A DNA stretch of 64,000 nucleotides, taken from NCBI GenBank assembly GCA_902541175.1, contig CACBPP010000004.1:53747-117746 (forward strand), read 5' to 3'. The stretch's first letter is position 1. Each line of letters starts with the position of its first letter. Position numbers and translations under genes: made by a program. The notes below the pieces were generated by a model. It was not told the origin of the DNA. It saw only the letters and a program-made list of their open reading frames with translations, and did not search any database. This stretch comes from an uncultured SAR86 cluster bacterium (GTDB taxonomy: Bacteria > Pseudomonadota > Gammaproteobacteria > Magnimaribacterales > D2472). Positions 39,109-47,876 of the stretch are shown one piece after another.

Positions 39109-40692
39109 GTGTATACAAAAAACAACATACCACAAGAATTACTTGATGCAGCAAGATTAATTTCTGAAAATAAATTAAAAAAAGCTGAATCTATTCTAAG
39201 AAATTATCTCAAAGATTACCCATTAGATGTTAATGCAATGAAATTGCTTGGTGACATCGGAGTAAAATTTAGAGCATATAAGGATGCAGGATATTTACTA
39301 GTTAGAGCTTTGGATTTATCACCTGATTATGATGAGGCAAGACTGAGTTATGCTAATTTGCTTTATAAAAGACAGTTACCTTTTCAGGCATTAGAGCAAA
39401 TTGAAATTTTATTAGAAAAAGACAAAAATAATCCACAGTATCTTACCCTGAAAGCTGTAAATTTGGCACTAGCTAATCAACATGACGAAGCACTTAAAAT
39501 TTTTGAAATTATTATCAACAATAAGAAGATTAAAAATAATCAATTATATTTAAGTTATGGTCATACATTAAGGGCAATTGGAAGGCTGGATGAATCAATT
39601 GAAGCATATAAAAATGCAATTACATCTAAAACTGGTTTTGGAGAAGCATACTGGAGTCTGGCTAATCTAAAGACTTATCAATTCACAGTAAATGATATTA
39701 AAGATCTTAAGAATCTTTTAAGCAGCCAGGATACTAAAATGGAAGATTATTTTCATTTATTGTTTGCGTTAGGTAAAGCCGAAGAAGATAACAAAAATTA
39801 CGAAAACTCCATAGCTGCATATGTAAAAGGAAATACATTAAAAAGTAAACAGGTTCCTTGGGATTCTAAGAAATTCAGCCGTGAATGCGATGAATTAATA
39901 AGTTTCTTTACTAAAGAATTTTTTGATAAATATGTTGATGTAGGAGATCAAAACTCAGATCCAATATTTGTTGTTGGACTTCCAAGATCAGGCTCAACTC
40001 TAATTGAACAAATTCTTTCATCTCATTCTTTAGTAGAGGGAACAACTGAACTTCAAAACATAATTGCTTTATCAAGAAAAATTGCTAATAAAAAAGACTC
40101 CCGAAGCAAGTCTGAGTATCCTTCAGCATTAACAAAAGTAAAAAAAGAAGAATTCAGAAAAATGGGAGAAGCATACATACAAAACACTTTAGACCAAAGA
40201 GTTACAGATAAACCTTATTTTATTGACAAAATGCCTAATAATTTTATCCATATAGGATTAATTCATTTAATTCTTCCAAATGCAAAAATAATTGATGCTA
40301 GAAGAAATCCAATGGATTGCTGTTTTAGTTGCTATAAACAACTATTTGGCTCTGGCCAAGGATTTACTTATTCACAAAACAGAATAGGAAATTATTATTT
40401 AGATTATCTCAAAATAATGGAGCATTGGGATAAAGTTCTTCCAGGTAAAGTTCACAGGATTTTATATGAAAATATGATTGAAGATACTGAGAATCAAATT
40501 AGAGAATTATTAAAATTTTGTGATTTAGAATTTGAAGAAAATTGTTTAAATTTTTATAAAACTAAAAGAACAGTAAGAACACCAAGTTCTGAACAGGTTC
40601 GACAGCCTATATACAAAAAAGGCATAGGACAGTGGCAAAACTATGAGCCATGGCTTGGAGATCTTAAAAAAACACTTTCTATATTGTATTAA
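39109..40692 (+). CDS. TPR-repeat sulfotransferase (copy 1)
   Basis: A 527-aa cytoplasmic protein without signal peptide. About six TPR-like repeats fill residues 5-250 (for example DVNAMKLLGDIGVKF, PQYLTLKAVNLALANQ and QLYLSYGHTLRAIGR). The C-terminal sulfotransferase domain begins at residue 285 with PIFVVGLPRSGSTLIEQI, the 5'-phosphosulfate loop for PAPS. IIDARRNPMDCCFS is the 3'-phosphate motif. The start is a GTG nine bases behind the terminator; no nearer ATG exists. The domain order is that of bacterial TPR-sulfotransferases paired with TBDTs. Acceptor unknown; protein, lipid or small-molecule sulfation are all possible. It is a paralogue of the gene at 47877. Confidence 0.9.
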   Translation: MYTKNNIPQELLDAARLISENKLKKAESILRNYLKDYPLDVNAMKLLGDIGVKFRAYKDAGYLLVRALDLSPDYDEARLSYANLLYKRQLPFQALEQIEILLEKDKNNPQYLTLKAVNLALANQHDEALKIFEIIINNKKIKNNQLYLSYGHTLRAIGRLDESIEAYKNAITSKTGFGEAYWSLANLKTYQFTVNDIKDLKNLLSSQDTKMEDYFHLLFALGKAEEDNKNYENSIAAYVKGNTLKSKQVPWDSKKFSRECDELISFFTKEFFDKYVDVGDQNSDPIFVVGLPRSGSTLIEQILSSHSLVEGTTELQNIIALSRKIANKKDSRSKSEYPSALTKVKKEEFRKMGEAYIQNTLDQRVTDKPYFIDKMPNNFIHIGLIHLILPNAKIIDARRNPMDCCFSCYKQLFGSGQGFTYSQNRIGNYYLDYLKIMEHWDKVLPGKVHRILYENMIEDTENQIRELLKFCDLEFEENCLNFYKTKRTVRTPSSEQVRQPIYKKGIGQWQNYEPWLGDLKKTLSILY

Positions 40693-40731
40693 AATAACTT
40701 TACATTTTTATAAATTAAGTTTTTAATTAGC

Positions 40732-40785
40732 AAAATCGTGATTTGATCCTATTGCCGCGATTTTAAAGAAAGTGCTAAAACGGAA
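40732..40785 (+). promoter_or_regulatory. SAM-II riboswitch
   Basis: The P1 stem AAAATCG / CGATTTT (40732-40738 with 40758-40764) encloses TGATTTGATCCTATTGC. This loop matches 14 of 17 positions of the SAM-II reference loop (TGATTTAACCGTATTGC) as I recall it. GTGCTAAAACGGA follows with the conserved GCTAAAA, and its GGA (40782-40784) can pair with TCC (40747-40749) to form the P2 pseudoknot. It lies about 58 bases before a homocysteine methyltransferase start, an expected target for SAM repression. Confidence 0.87.
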
Positions 40786-40842
40786 TTATTCCCAGGATTA
40801 ACATTTAACAAGACAAATAATGTAACGTCTTAGGAGTAGAAA

Positions 40843-41736
40843 ATGAAACCATTAATTTTAGACTCAGCTCTTGGAACTGAGCTTGAAAACCGAGGTGAAT
40901 ATTTACCAAGTTTCAAAACATCGATTTGGTCTGCATATTCATTGATTCATAATCCAGAAATAATCAAACAAATACACATCGACAATATTGAAGCAGGAGC
41001 AGACATAATAACTACGTCTAATTATCAAGCTACACCAGAATTATTAAAACGAGAACCTAGTGCACCTTCTTATGATTATTTAGCAAAAGTTGCATTAGAA
41101 CTGTGTCAAGAAGCTATTATAAAGACAAATACTAAAACAAAAATTGCGGGTTGCTTTCCACCGATACATGTAACATTTAGACCTGATCTAACTTCCAAAG
41201 AAAAAACACTTCGTAAATTTTATAAAACTCTTGGATCAATATACCAAGACAATGTTGATGTAATTATATGTGAAACTATGGCATCAATATATGAAGGGAC
41301 AATCGCAGCTAATACCGCAAAAGATTTTTCAAAAAAAGTTTGGTTGAGTTGGACTACTAGAGGAAATAAATTAAATAGACTACCAAGTACTGAACTTTTA
41401 CATGATGCGATATTAAAATCTATTGATTTAGATATAGATTGTCAATTGGTGAATTGTGTCCATGCTGATACTGCTACACTTGCAATTAGTAGATTAAAAA
41501 AAGAAAAAAGTTTTGGTATCTATGCTAATTCATCAATTTATAAAAAAAATAAGTTGGAGGGCTTTATTAGTGATTCTGATGAGTGGCATTATCATAATCA
41601 TCAACATATTGATCATAATGAGTATGGTAAATATGTTATAAAATGGATCGAAGAGGGTGCATCAGTTGTTGGAGGATGTTGCAGAACAACAATCGATCAT
41701 ATAAAAGTTATAAGAAAAATAGTTGATAGGATATGA
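40843..41736 (+). CDS. Homocysteine S-methyltransferase
   Basis: A 297-aa zinc enzyme that methylates homocysteine to methionine from a methyl donor such as S-methylmethionine or a betaine. The N-terminal LILDSALGTELENRG, GADIITTSNYQATPE, and the zinc ligands in VNCVHAD and GGCCRTT near the C terminus are diagnostic. The ribosome site taggag is clear. A SAM-II riboswitch precedes it, so its expression should fall when SAM is high. Peptidase E overlaps its end by four bases. The two BCCT carriers in the region could supply a methylated osmolyte as methyl donor, but this is an inference. Confidence 0.92.
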   Translation: MKPLILDSALGTELENRGEYLPSFKTSIWSAYSLIHNPEIIKQIHIDNIEAGADIITTSNYQATPELLKREPSAPSYDYLAKVALELCQEAIIKTNTKTKIAGCFPPIHVTFRPDLTSKEKTLRKFYKTLGSIYQDNVDVIICETMASIYEGTIAANTAKDFSKKVWLSWTTRGNKLNRLPSTELLHDAILKSIDLDIDCQLVNCVHADTATLAISRLKKEKSFGIYANSSIYKKNKLEGFISDSDEWHYHNHQHIDHNEYGKYVIKWIEEGASVVGGCCRTTIDHIKVIRKIVDRI

Positions 41737-42431
41737 AACAGGTTATTGCAATTGGTGGCGGGGGTTTTGGAAGAGAAATAAAAGAATTAAAAATTGAAAA
41801 ATATATTTTAGATCAGTCAAATAATAAGAATCCCTCAATATGTTTTATTCCTACAGCTACTGGAGATGACGCACAATATATAGAAAATTTCTATAAAGCT
41901 TTTGATTCATTAGATTGTAAAACATCGCATATAGATTTTTTTAAAAGAACAATCAACCTTGAAAAGCATATTAATGATCAAGATATAATTTTTGTTGGTG
42001 GTGGAAACACAAAAAGTATGTTGGCAGTTTGGAGAGAATGGAAATTAGATGAAATATTATATAAAGCTTATATTAAAGGAACTATTATGAGTGGTGTTAG
42101 TGCTGGTGCAATTTGCTGGTTTGAAAAAGGTATTACTGACTCATGGAAAGATCATCAAGCCATTCTTCCATGTCTTGGATTTGTCAAAGGCATATGTTGC
42201 CCTCATTATGACGAAGAACCTGAGAGAATACCTTTTGTAAATCAAATCCTTAACGATGAACTTATATCAGAGTGTATAGCTGTTGAAGGTTTCTGTGCAT
42301 TACATTTAGTTAATGATTTACCAAAGTACTCCGTAAGTTTTGGTGACAATAAAAATTGTTTTTTAGTAAATAAAAAAGACTCTATAATATGTAATAACCA
42401 AATTGAAAATACGGAATTAATACAATTATGA
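41733..42431 (+). CDS. pepE: Peptidase E (S51 family dipeptidase)
   Basis: A 232-aa cytoplasmic serine peptidase of the class I glutamine amidotransferase-like fold. The opening VIAIGGGGFG, FVGGGNTKSML, the nucleophile in MSGVSAGAICWFE, and LGFVKGICCPHYD with its His are the family motifs. Peptidase E releases N-terminal Asp from dipeptides, and cyanophycinase-type relatives share the fold. Its ATG overlaps the methyltransferase stop by four bases and its stop overlaps the next gene, so it should share the SAM-II control. Why peptide breakdown is coupled to methionine synthesis is not obvious. Confidence 0.85.
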   Translation: MKQVIAIGGGGFGREIKELKIEKYILDQSNNKNPSICFIPTATGDDAQYIENFYKAFDSLDCKTSHIDFFKRTINLEKHINDQDIIFVGGGNTKSMLAVWREWKLDEILYKAYIKGTIMSGVSAGAICWFEKGITDSWKDHQAILPCLGFVKGICCPHYDEEPERIPFVNQILNDELISECIAVEGFCALHLVNDLPKYSVSFGDNKNCFLVNKKDSIICNNQIENTELIQL

Positions 42432-42802
42432 AAATAGCAAATTTATTATCATCTGTTCTTGGAGTAGTTTTACTATTGATAGCATTGCAATGGATTTTCA
42501 TGCCTGCATCTGCAGCTGAGTCACTTGGTATGTTATATCTTGAAGGTGATGGAAGAAACACACAGATAAGAGACTTTACTGCTTTCTTTTTAGCTTCATC
42601 TATCATGTGTTTTTTATCATTATCATCAAAGAAATATGAATACATATTTTGTTGTGGATTGATTTACTTAATTGCTGGAACTTTCAATATCTTAGCAAGC
42701 ATTACTCATGATGCTCCTTTGGGCGTCTCATCATTAATTGCAGAAATTGTTTTTGCTTCAATGGCATTTACAGCAGCTTTTAGATATAAGAATAGCTTAT
42801 AA
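42428..42802 (+). CDS. Four-helix membrane protein, DUF4345-like
   Basis: A 124-aa membrane protein with four hydrophobic segments. QWIFMPASAAESLGM and DFTAFFLASSIMCFL resemble DUF4345-type proteins, where a conserved polar loop follows the first helix. Function unknown. It overlaps peptidase E by four bases (ATGA) and is probably the last gene of the SAM-II controlled transcript. Its end overlaps the convergent nitroreductase gene by six bases. Confidence 0.75.
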   Translation: MKIANLLSSVLGVVLLLIALQWIFMPASAAESLGMLYLEGDGRNTQIRDFTAFFLASSIMCFLSLSSKKYEYIFCCGLIYLIAGTFNILASITHDAPLGVSSLIAEIVFASMAFTAAFRYKNSL

Positions 42803-43348
42803 ATAACTTACAAAGTTATCTATGTCTAAATTTGGAATTTCTTTCTTTTTACCAACCTCAGTTCCGACATATAGATAACCTAGAATTTCTTGATTTTTTT
42901 CTAGTCCAAGTTCTTTTTGAATAATCTTATTGAATGCCATTTTTCCAGTTCTCCAGATACAAGAATATTTCATGGCATTTAAAGCTAGCATAATGTTTTG
43001 TGCAGCTGCTGCGGTTGATAATTTTTGCTCTATTGCAGGTACTTTTGGGTGTTCTTTATGAGAGTTAATTAAAATTATAATCATTGGGGCCCTATAGGGA
43101 GCATTTTTATACTTATCTAAAACTTCATCTGATATATCTGTAATAGATTTACCATAATTTACAAATATGTCTGATAATTTGTCTAAGCCTCTTCCTTTAA
43201 CTTCAATAAAACTGCTTGTTCTCAACCATGCATGATCAGGCGCTCTTAATGCAGCCTTATATACCTTATTCATTTCAACTTTTGACGGAAAAGGCTTTGC
43301 GAGAGTTCTTGCAGAGACTCGATTCAAAATATTTTCAAGCGCATCCAT
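42797..43348 (-). CDS. Nitroreductase family protein (YdjA-like)
   Basis: A 183-aa FMN-dependent oxidoreductase. RVSARTLAKPFP and KAALRAPDHAWLRTSSFIEVKG match the YdjA-type short nitroreductases, in which the RS and APDHxxLxPW segments bind FMN. NAMKYSCIWRTG and EILGYLYVGT close the fold. Its physiological substrate is unknown. It starts at the ATG at 43348 with no strong ribosome site and is divergent from a small acidic membrane protein. Confidence 0.88.
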   Translation of the reverse strand: MDALENILNRVSARTLAKPFPSKVEMNKVYKAALRAPDHAWLRTSSFIEVKGRGLDKLSDIFVNYGKSITDISDEVLDKYKNAPYRAPMIIILINSHKEHPKVPAIEQKLSTAAAAQNIMLALNAMKYSCIWRTGKMAFNKIIQKELGLEKNQEILGYLYVGTEVGKKKEIPNLDIDNFVSYL

Positions 43349-43405
43349 TAATTTAAATTTTATGAGTTAATATATAGGTATGTCTTAATTATAATAATTC
43401 AATCA

Positions 43406-43549
43406 ATGTTATATCAAATAGGAATCATACTAATCATTATCGTTGCAGCCATAATTATTTCTAAAAGATTTAATCAAAACGAAGATTTAATTTATGAAGA
43501 TGAGATGGATGAAGATGAGCTAAAAAAATTAGATGATGATATAAACTAG
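43406..43549 (+). CDS. Small single-helix membrane protein with acidic tail
   Basis: A 47-aa frame starting MLYQIGIILIIVAAIIISKRF. One N-terminal helix is followed by a strongly acidic tail (EDEMDEDELKKLDDD). The stop overlaps the convergent BCCT stop by four bases. No clear ribosome site is seen, but the amino-acid pattern is protein-like and the frame fills the gap exactly. Family not recognised. Confidence 0.55.
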   Translation: MLYQIGIILIIIVAAIIISKRFNQNEDLIYEDEMDEDELKKLDDDIN

Positions 43550-45039
43550 TTCTTATCTAGCTCTGATTCAAGAGAGTTGTAAAAATGCCTAATGGCAAAT
43601 ACAACAATAATGGAGAATGGAACTCCGCATATTACTACTGAAGTTTGAAGTGCAGTAAGACCTCCTTTATATAAAAGTACAGCAGCAATAATGCCTAGTA
43701 ATATTGCCCATGTTACCCTTGAGAGGATAGGGGAATCATCATGAATGCCTACATGGCTTTTAGAAGAGAGCATTGATGCAACAAGCGCACCTGAGTCAGA
43801 TGATGTAACAAAAAATGTGACAATTATAGTTAATGCCAAAACTGATATTAATGTAGGTATTGGATAAACATCAAATAGAGCAAATAACGCGACTGTATAG
43901 TTATTATTAACTATTTCATTTAGTTGACTTGTTTCATTTATTACCTGATATATACCAGCATTACCAAAAATTCCCATCCATAAGAAAACAATTAGTGATG
44001 GAACAAAAAGAACACCTATAATAAATTCTTTAATTGATCTTCCATAAGATATTCTTGCAATAAATAAAGAAACAAATGGTGCCCATGCAAACCACCATGT
44101 GTAAAAGAAAAGAGTCCATCCATCTTGCCATGATGATGAAGAATATACTTCTGTCCATGTTGCTGACTCTATGAGGGTGTTTACATAAGAACCAAAATTT
44201 TGAATTAAAGCATTTAATATAAAGACAGTTGGTCCAAATATAAATATAAAAACCATTAGCGAGCACGCAAGAATCATATTTATTTGAGATAATCTCTTAA
44301 TACCTTTATCAAGGCCTAAACAAACACTTGTTAAACCAATTAAAGTAATTAAAGCAATAATAATAATTTGATTAGAAAAGCTTTGAGGTATTGAAAAAAC
44401 ATATTCTAGTCCTGAACTAATCTGAATAGTGCCTAATCCTAAAGAAGTTGTTACACCAAGAACTGTTGTAAGTATCGCAATAATATCTATTGAAATTGCT
44501 AACGGTTTATTATTAGAGATTTTATTACCTAACAAAGAACTAACTCTAAACGGAAGTTTTTTGTTATATGATGCAAAGGCAAAACAAAGCCCTAAAAGAG
44601 AATATATTGCCCAACCATGCAAACCCCAATGCAGGTTAGCTAAACCAATAGCTTTACCAGCATTAAATGATGGATCTCCTTCAATCATTCCTGGATACGA
44701 ATTAAGGTGCATTATTGGTTCAGCTACTCCATAAAACAGCAATCCAATTCCTAATCCAGCGCTAAACAGCATAGCAATCCAATTTATGTAAGAATAAGCA
44801 GGTTTCGCATCAATACCACCAAGTCTTATATCTTTATATTTTGTAAAAATAAGAAAAAAAGCAAATATGACAAACCCATTTGCTATTAATATTATCATCC
44901 ACCCTAGATACTTTGATAAAAAGGCTTGTAAATCAAGGAAAAATGACTCTGAGATGTCAGAGTTAAGAGATACTATCGCGGTTATCAATGACAAAAGTAG
45001 TATTGAAGTCAGAAACCTTGGTTTACTTAAATTATTCAT
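43546..45039 (-). CDS. BCCT family betaine/choline-type transporter
   Basis: An inner-membrane carrier of 497 aa with 12 helices. The family motifs are intact: LFSAGLGIGLLFYGVAEPIMHL near residue 95 and the core helix FFYTWWFAWAPFVSLFIARIS with the Trp residues of the quaternary-ammonium box. It therefore probably imports glycine betaine, choline, carnitine or DMSP. The C-terminal tail is short, so osmosensing as in BetP is unlikely. The start is the ATG at 45039. It stands alone on the minus strand between the two sulfotransferase modules. Compare the divergent BCCT at 32815-34290, where this box is altered. Confidence 0.93.
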   Translation of the reverse strand: MNNLSKPRFLTSILLLSLITAIVSLNSDISESFFLDLQAFLSKYLGWMIILIANGFVIFAFFLIFTKYKDIRLGGIDAKPAYSYINWIAMLFSAGLGIGLLFYGVAEPIMHLNSYPGMIEGDPSFNAGKAIGLANLHWGLHGWAIYSLLGLCFAFASYNKKLPFRVSSLLGNKISNNKPLAISIDIIAILTTVLGVTTSLGLGTIQISSGLEYVFSIPQSFSNQIIIIALITLIGLTSVCLGLDKGIKRLSQINMILACSLMVFIFIFGPTVFILNALIQNFGSYVNTLIESATWTEVYSSSSWQDGWTLFFYTWWFAWAPFVSLFIARISYGRSIKEFIIGVLFVPSLIVFLWMGIFGNAGIYQVINETSQLNEIVNNNYTVALFALFDVYPIPTLISVLALTIIVTFFVTSSDSGALVASMLSSKSHVGIHDDSPILSRVTWAILLGIIAAVLLYKGGLTALQTSVVICGVPFSIIVVFAIRHFYNSLESELDKN

Positions 45040-45197
45040 TAGAACTATAGATTAGGCTAAGTGAAACACAATTAATGTCAAATTTCCACTATGAAGGCAG
45101 TTATATACAAAAAAAAGGCATATTTACTTAACTAAATTTGTATAGTTTTTAGTAATTTGTTAACCTTGTGTTATTAATTTCTTAATTAGGGGAAACT

Positions 45198-47792
45198 ATG
45201 TTAAAAAAATTAAACAAAATACGGAAGGAAATTGTACCTTCTTTAATACCAGCGGTATTACCATCTTTGTCTACTTTTGCTGTAATTAATGCATCTGTAT
45301 TCAGTGGTTATATTGCTGCTCAAAATGCAACAATTGAAGAAGTTGTTGTTACAGCGCGTAAAAAGACTGAAAGCTTACAAGATGTTCCACTTTCAGTTAA
45401 TGCTCTCGCAGAAGAAACTTTGGAAGAAAGAGGAATCAATGTCTTTGAAGATTACCTCATGCAACTTCCTGGAGTTACTGCTGGTGGCTCAGGCCCCGGG
45501 CAAAGTACAATTTATATAAGAGGTCTTGCATCTACAACACCAAACCTTACAACTGCTGGTGTTGCTGGATTGGCACCTAATGTATCATTCTACCTTGATG
45601 AGCAACCTTTAGCTCAACCTGGAAGAAACTTAGATGTCTATGCTGCCGACGTGGCACGTATTGAGGTACTTGCAGGCCCACAAGGAACACTTTTTGGAGC
45701 TAGCTCTCAAGCTGGTGTTGTAAGAATGATTACAAACAAACCTAAACAAGGTGTTACAGAAAGCAATGTTGAAATCGAGTCAAGATTTATGCCAGAAGGA
45801 GATACTGGAACAAAGCTTGAAGTCATGACTAATGTTCCTCTTACTGATACAACAGCATGGAGATTTGTAGCATACAGAGATAGAAAAGGTGGATATATTG
45901 ATCAAGTCGCTGGTTCTGTTGATCCAAGTATGTCAGCTCGTTTTAGAAATGCTGGTACCGTAAGAGAAAATGGTTTGCCTGTTTCATCTGGAAGAGCTGG
46001 TTTCCAAGCTGGAGCTGATCTATCTGGAGTTACATTCGCAAGAACTAATGCATTAATTGAAGAAAATGTAAATGGAACAGAGTATGAAGGTTTCAGATCT
46101 TCAATTGGTCAAGAAATTGGTGAAAATTGGAATGCTACATTAGTATATGCTGAGCAAACAATTGAATCTGATGGTGTCTTTTTCGCTGATCCTAATTTAG
46201 GCGATTTAGAAATTCAAAGATATAGTGATGATCATATCAGTGATGAGTATGAGAATATGAGTCTCACATTAGAAGGTTCGCTAGGTGAGCTTGAGGCAGT
46301 TTATGCTGGTGCTTATACAGATAGAGAAACAAATCAGATAGTTGATTACACTGACTACTTATTTGTTGGACAATATCTTCCATACTATATTTGTGATTAT
46401 TACGTAACTTACACAACTTATGCTCCTGGTGGCGTTCCAACAGGAAGTTGTGGAACTTCTGATTTATTTGTTGATTCAACAACAAATACTAAAGTTGAAA
46501 GTCACGAGTTTAGAATTAATGCTCCTATAAATGATAAAATGTCAATAACAGCTGGTGTATTTATGAGTGATACAGAGCTCACAGAACTTAACTTATTTAC
46601 ATATCCTGGATCACTGGCTAATGATATTGATTATGCAGCAAACTATGCATTAACAGATATCTCAGTTACAGGAGATAGATCAGACAGTGGTAAATCTTCT
46701 GTAAGGGCTGGAGCTGGTTGGTTCTCAGCTGGACCTTTCTCTGAACCAGTAATATTCTTTAATGACATAAGAAGGACTGATGAGCAAAAAGGTGTATTTG
46801 GTGAGGTTAATTATGCTTTATCTGATACAGCTGAACTTACACTAGGTGCAAGATGGTATGACATTGCTGTTGATTTTGAAGGAAGTGCAAACTCATCCTT
46901 CGGTAACGGTTTTGGAAATCCAGACGAACAGAGATTTGGTTCTAACTTATCTGTTCAATATGCGCCAGGTAATGCAAATGGTTATCCTGACAAAGCAGAA
47001 ACTGATGGTCTTATTGGTAAAGCTACTGTGTCATGGAATCCTCAAGAAGATGTTATGTACTACGTAACTTGGTCAGAAGGTTTTAGACCTGGACTTCTTA
47101 ATAGACCAGTTGGATCATCCAATGCGGATGGATCTTATACTGTTAAACCAGAAGTTGATACTGATGAAATAACTAACTATGAATTTGGTTGGAAGACTAT
47201 CACTAAAGATGGTCAACTAAGATTTAATGGTAGTGCATTCTATGTTGATGTTACAGGACTTCAGAGTACGATCTTTGATCCTAGTATTGTTAACTTATTC
47301 TTTTCAGACAATGCAGCCGATGCAACCATCAAAGGTGTAGAAGGTGACTTTACTTATTACACTAACTATGAAGGTTTATCTATTGCTGGTGCTTTCTCTT
47401 TCTTAGATACTGAAATTACAGAAAAACTAGTACCAACAGGTGACGTTATTGTAGGTGAAGAACTGGCTTTTGCACCTGGAATGCAAGGTAACATTAGAGT
47501 AAGACAAGAATTTGGTATGGCTGGTGGTAACCTAGGTCATTTCCAAGTTCAGTTTACATATTCTGACGATAGTTATTCAGACATTATGGAACCAAATAAA
47601 GCAAGACAGGCTAGTTATAGTTATGTTGACTTAAGAGCAGGAATCACAAATGATGATTTAACTGCTGAGCTTTATGTCGATAATGCTACTGATGAGAGAG
47701 CTGAAATAAGTAACACGTTTGTATTTGATAGACAACGTATAGCTTATATTAGACCAACTACTATCGGTATTAGAGTTAAAAAGAACTTTTAA
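45198..47792 (+). CDS. TonB-dependent receptor (sulfotransferase-linked, copy 2)
   Basis: An outer-membrane receptor of 864 aa, paralogous to the one at 36794. A long hydrophobic leader (about 1-43) is followed by the TonB box-like IEEVVVTARKK and the plug (DVPLSVNALAEETLEE, TIYIRGLAS, GPQGTLFGASSQAGVVRMITNKP). The barrel ends TTIGIRVKKNF. Near residues 395-419 the segment PYYICDYYVTYTTYAPGG continues to a second Cys in GSCGT, again Tyr-rich and Cys-bounded at the homologous place. The ribosome site is aggggaa. A terminator and a larger TPR-sulfotransferase gene follow. Ligand unknown. Confidence 0.93.
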   Translation: MLKKLNKIRKEIVPSLIPAVLPSLSTFAVINASVFSGYIAAQNATIEEVVVTARKKTESLQDVPLSVNALAEETLEERGINVFEDYLMQLPGVTAGGSGPGQSTIYIRGLASTTPNLTTAGVAGLAPNVSFYLDEQPLAQPGRNLDVYAADVARIEVLAGPQGTLFGASSQAGVVRMITNKPKQGVTESNVEIESRFMPEGDTGTKLEVMTNVPLTDTTAWRFVAYRDRKGGYIDQVAGSVDPSMSARFRNAGTVRENGLPVSSGRAGFQAGADLSGVTFARTNALIEENVNGTEYEGFRSSIGQEIGENWNATLVYAEQTIESDGVFFADPNLGDLEIQRYSDDHISDEYENMSLTLEGSLGELEAVYAGAYTDRETNQIVDYTDYLFVGQYLPYYICDYYVTYTTYAPGGVPTGSCGTSDLFVDSTTNTKVESHEFRINAPINDKMSITAGVFMSDTELTELNLFTYPGSLANDIDYAANYALTDISVTGDRSDSGKSSVRAGAGWFSAGPFSEPVIFFNDIRRTDEQKGVFGEVNYALSDTAELTLGARWYDIAVDFEGSANSSFGNGFGNPDEQRFGSNLSVQYAPGNANGYPDKAETDGLIGKATVSWNPQEDVMYYVTWSEGFRPGLLNRPVGSSNADGSYTVKPEVDTDEITNYEFGWKTITKDGQLRFNGSAFYVDVTGLQSTIFDPSIVNLFFSDNAADATIKGVEGDFTYYTNYEGLSIAGAFSFLDTEITEKLVPTGDVIVGEELAFAPGMQGNIRVRQEFGMAGGNLGHFQVQFTYSDDSYSDIMEPNKARQASYSYVDLRAGITNDDLTAELYVDNATDERAEISNTFVFDRQRIAYIRPTTIGIRVKKNF

Positions 47793-47812
47793 CATTAATT
47801 AAACTAAATATT

Positions 47813-47845
47813 AAAAAGGGAGTTTATGCTCCCTTTTTATTTTTA
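47813..47845 (+). terminator. Intrinsic terminator between TBDT and TPR-sulfotransferase
   Basis: The stem aaaaagggag / ctcccttttt (47813-47822 with 47829-47838) has a six-base loop and is followed by more T. A TATAAT-like box at 47855-47860, about 17 bases before the next start, could serve the sulfotransferase gene. Confidence 0.85.
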
Positions 47846-47876
47846 AGATATCTAATTATAATTTTATATCAATCTG

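Noticed and set aside
40711..40730. AT-only inverted repeat before the SAM-II element as a terminator of the sulfotransferase gene
   Set aside because: The stem is short and has no G-C pairs, so it is unlikely to terminate.
45040..45197. Regulatory RNA or hidden gene upstream of the copy 2 TBDT
   Set aside because: Only AT-rich sequence and a good aggggaa ribosome site were seen; no stem-loop or riboswitch pattern was recognised.
46264..47067. Long frames antisense to, or in other frames of, the copy 2 TBDT
   Set aside because: They lie inside a clear receptor gene, have atypical amino-acid composition and match no family pattern.
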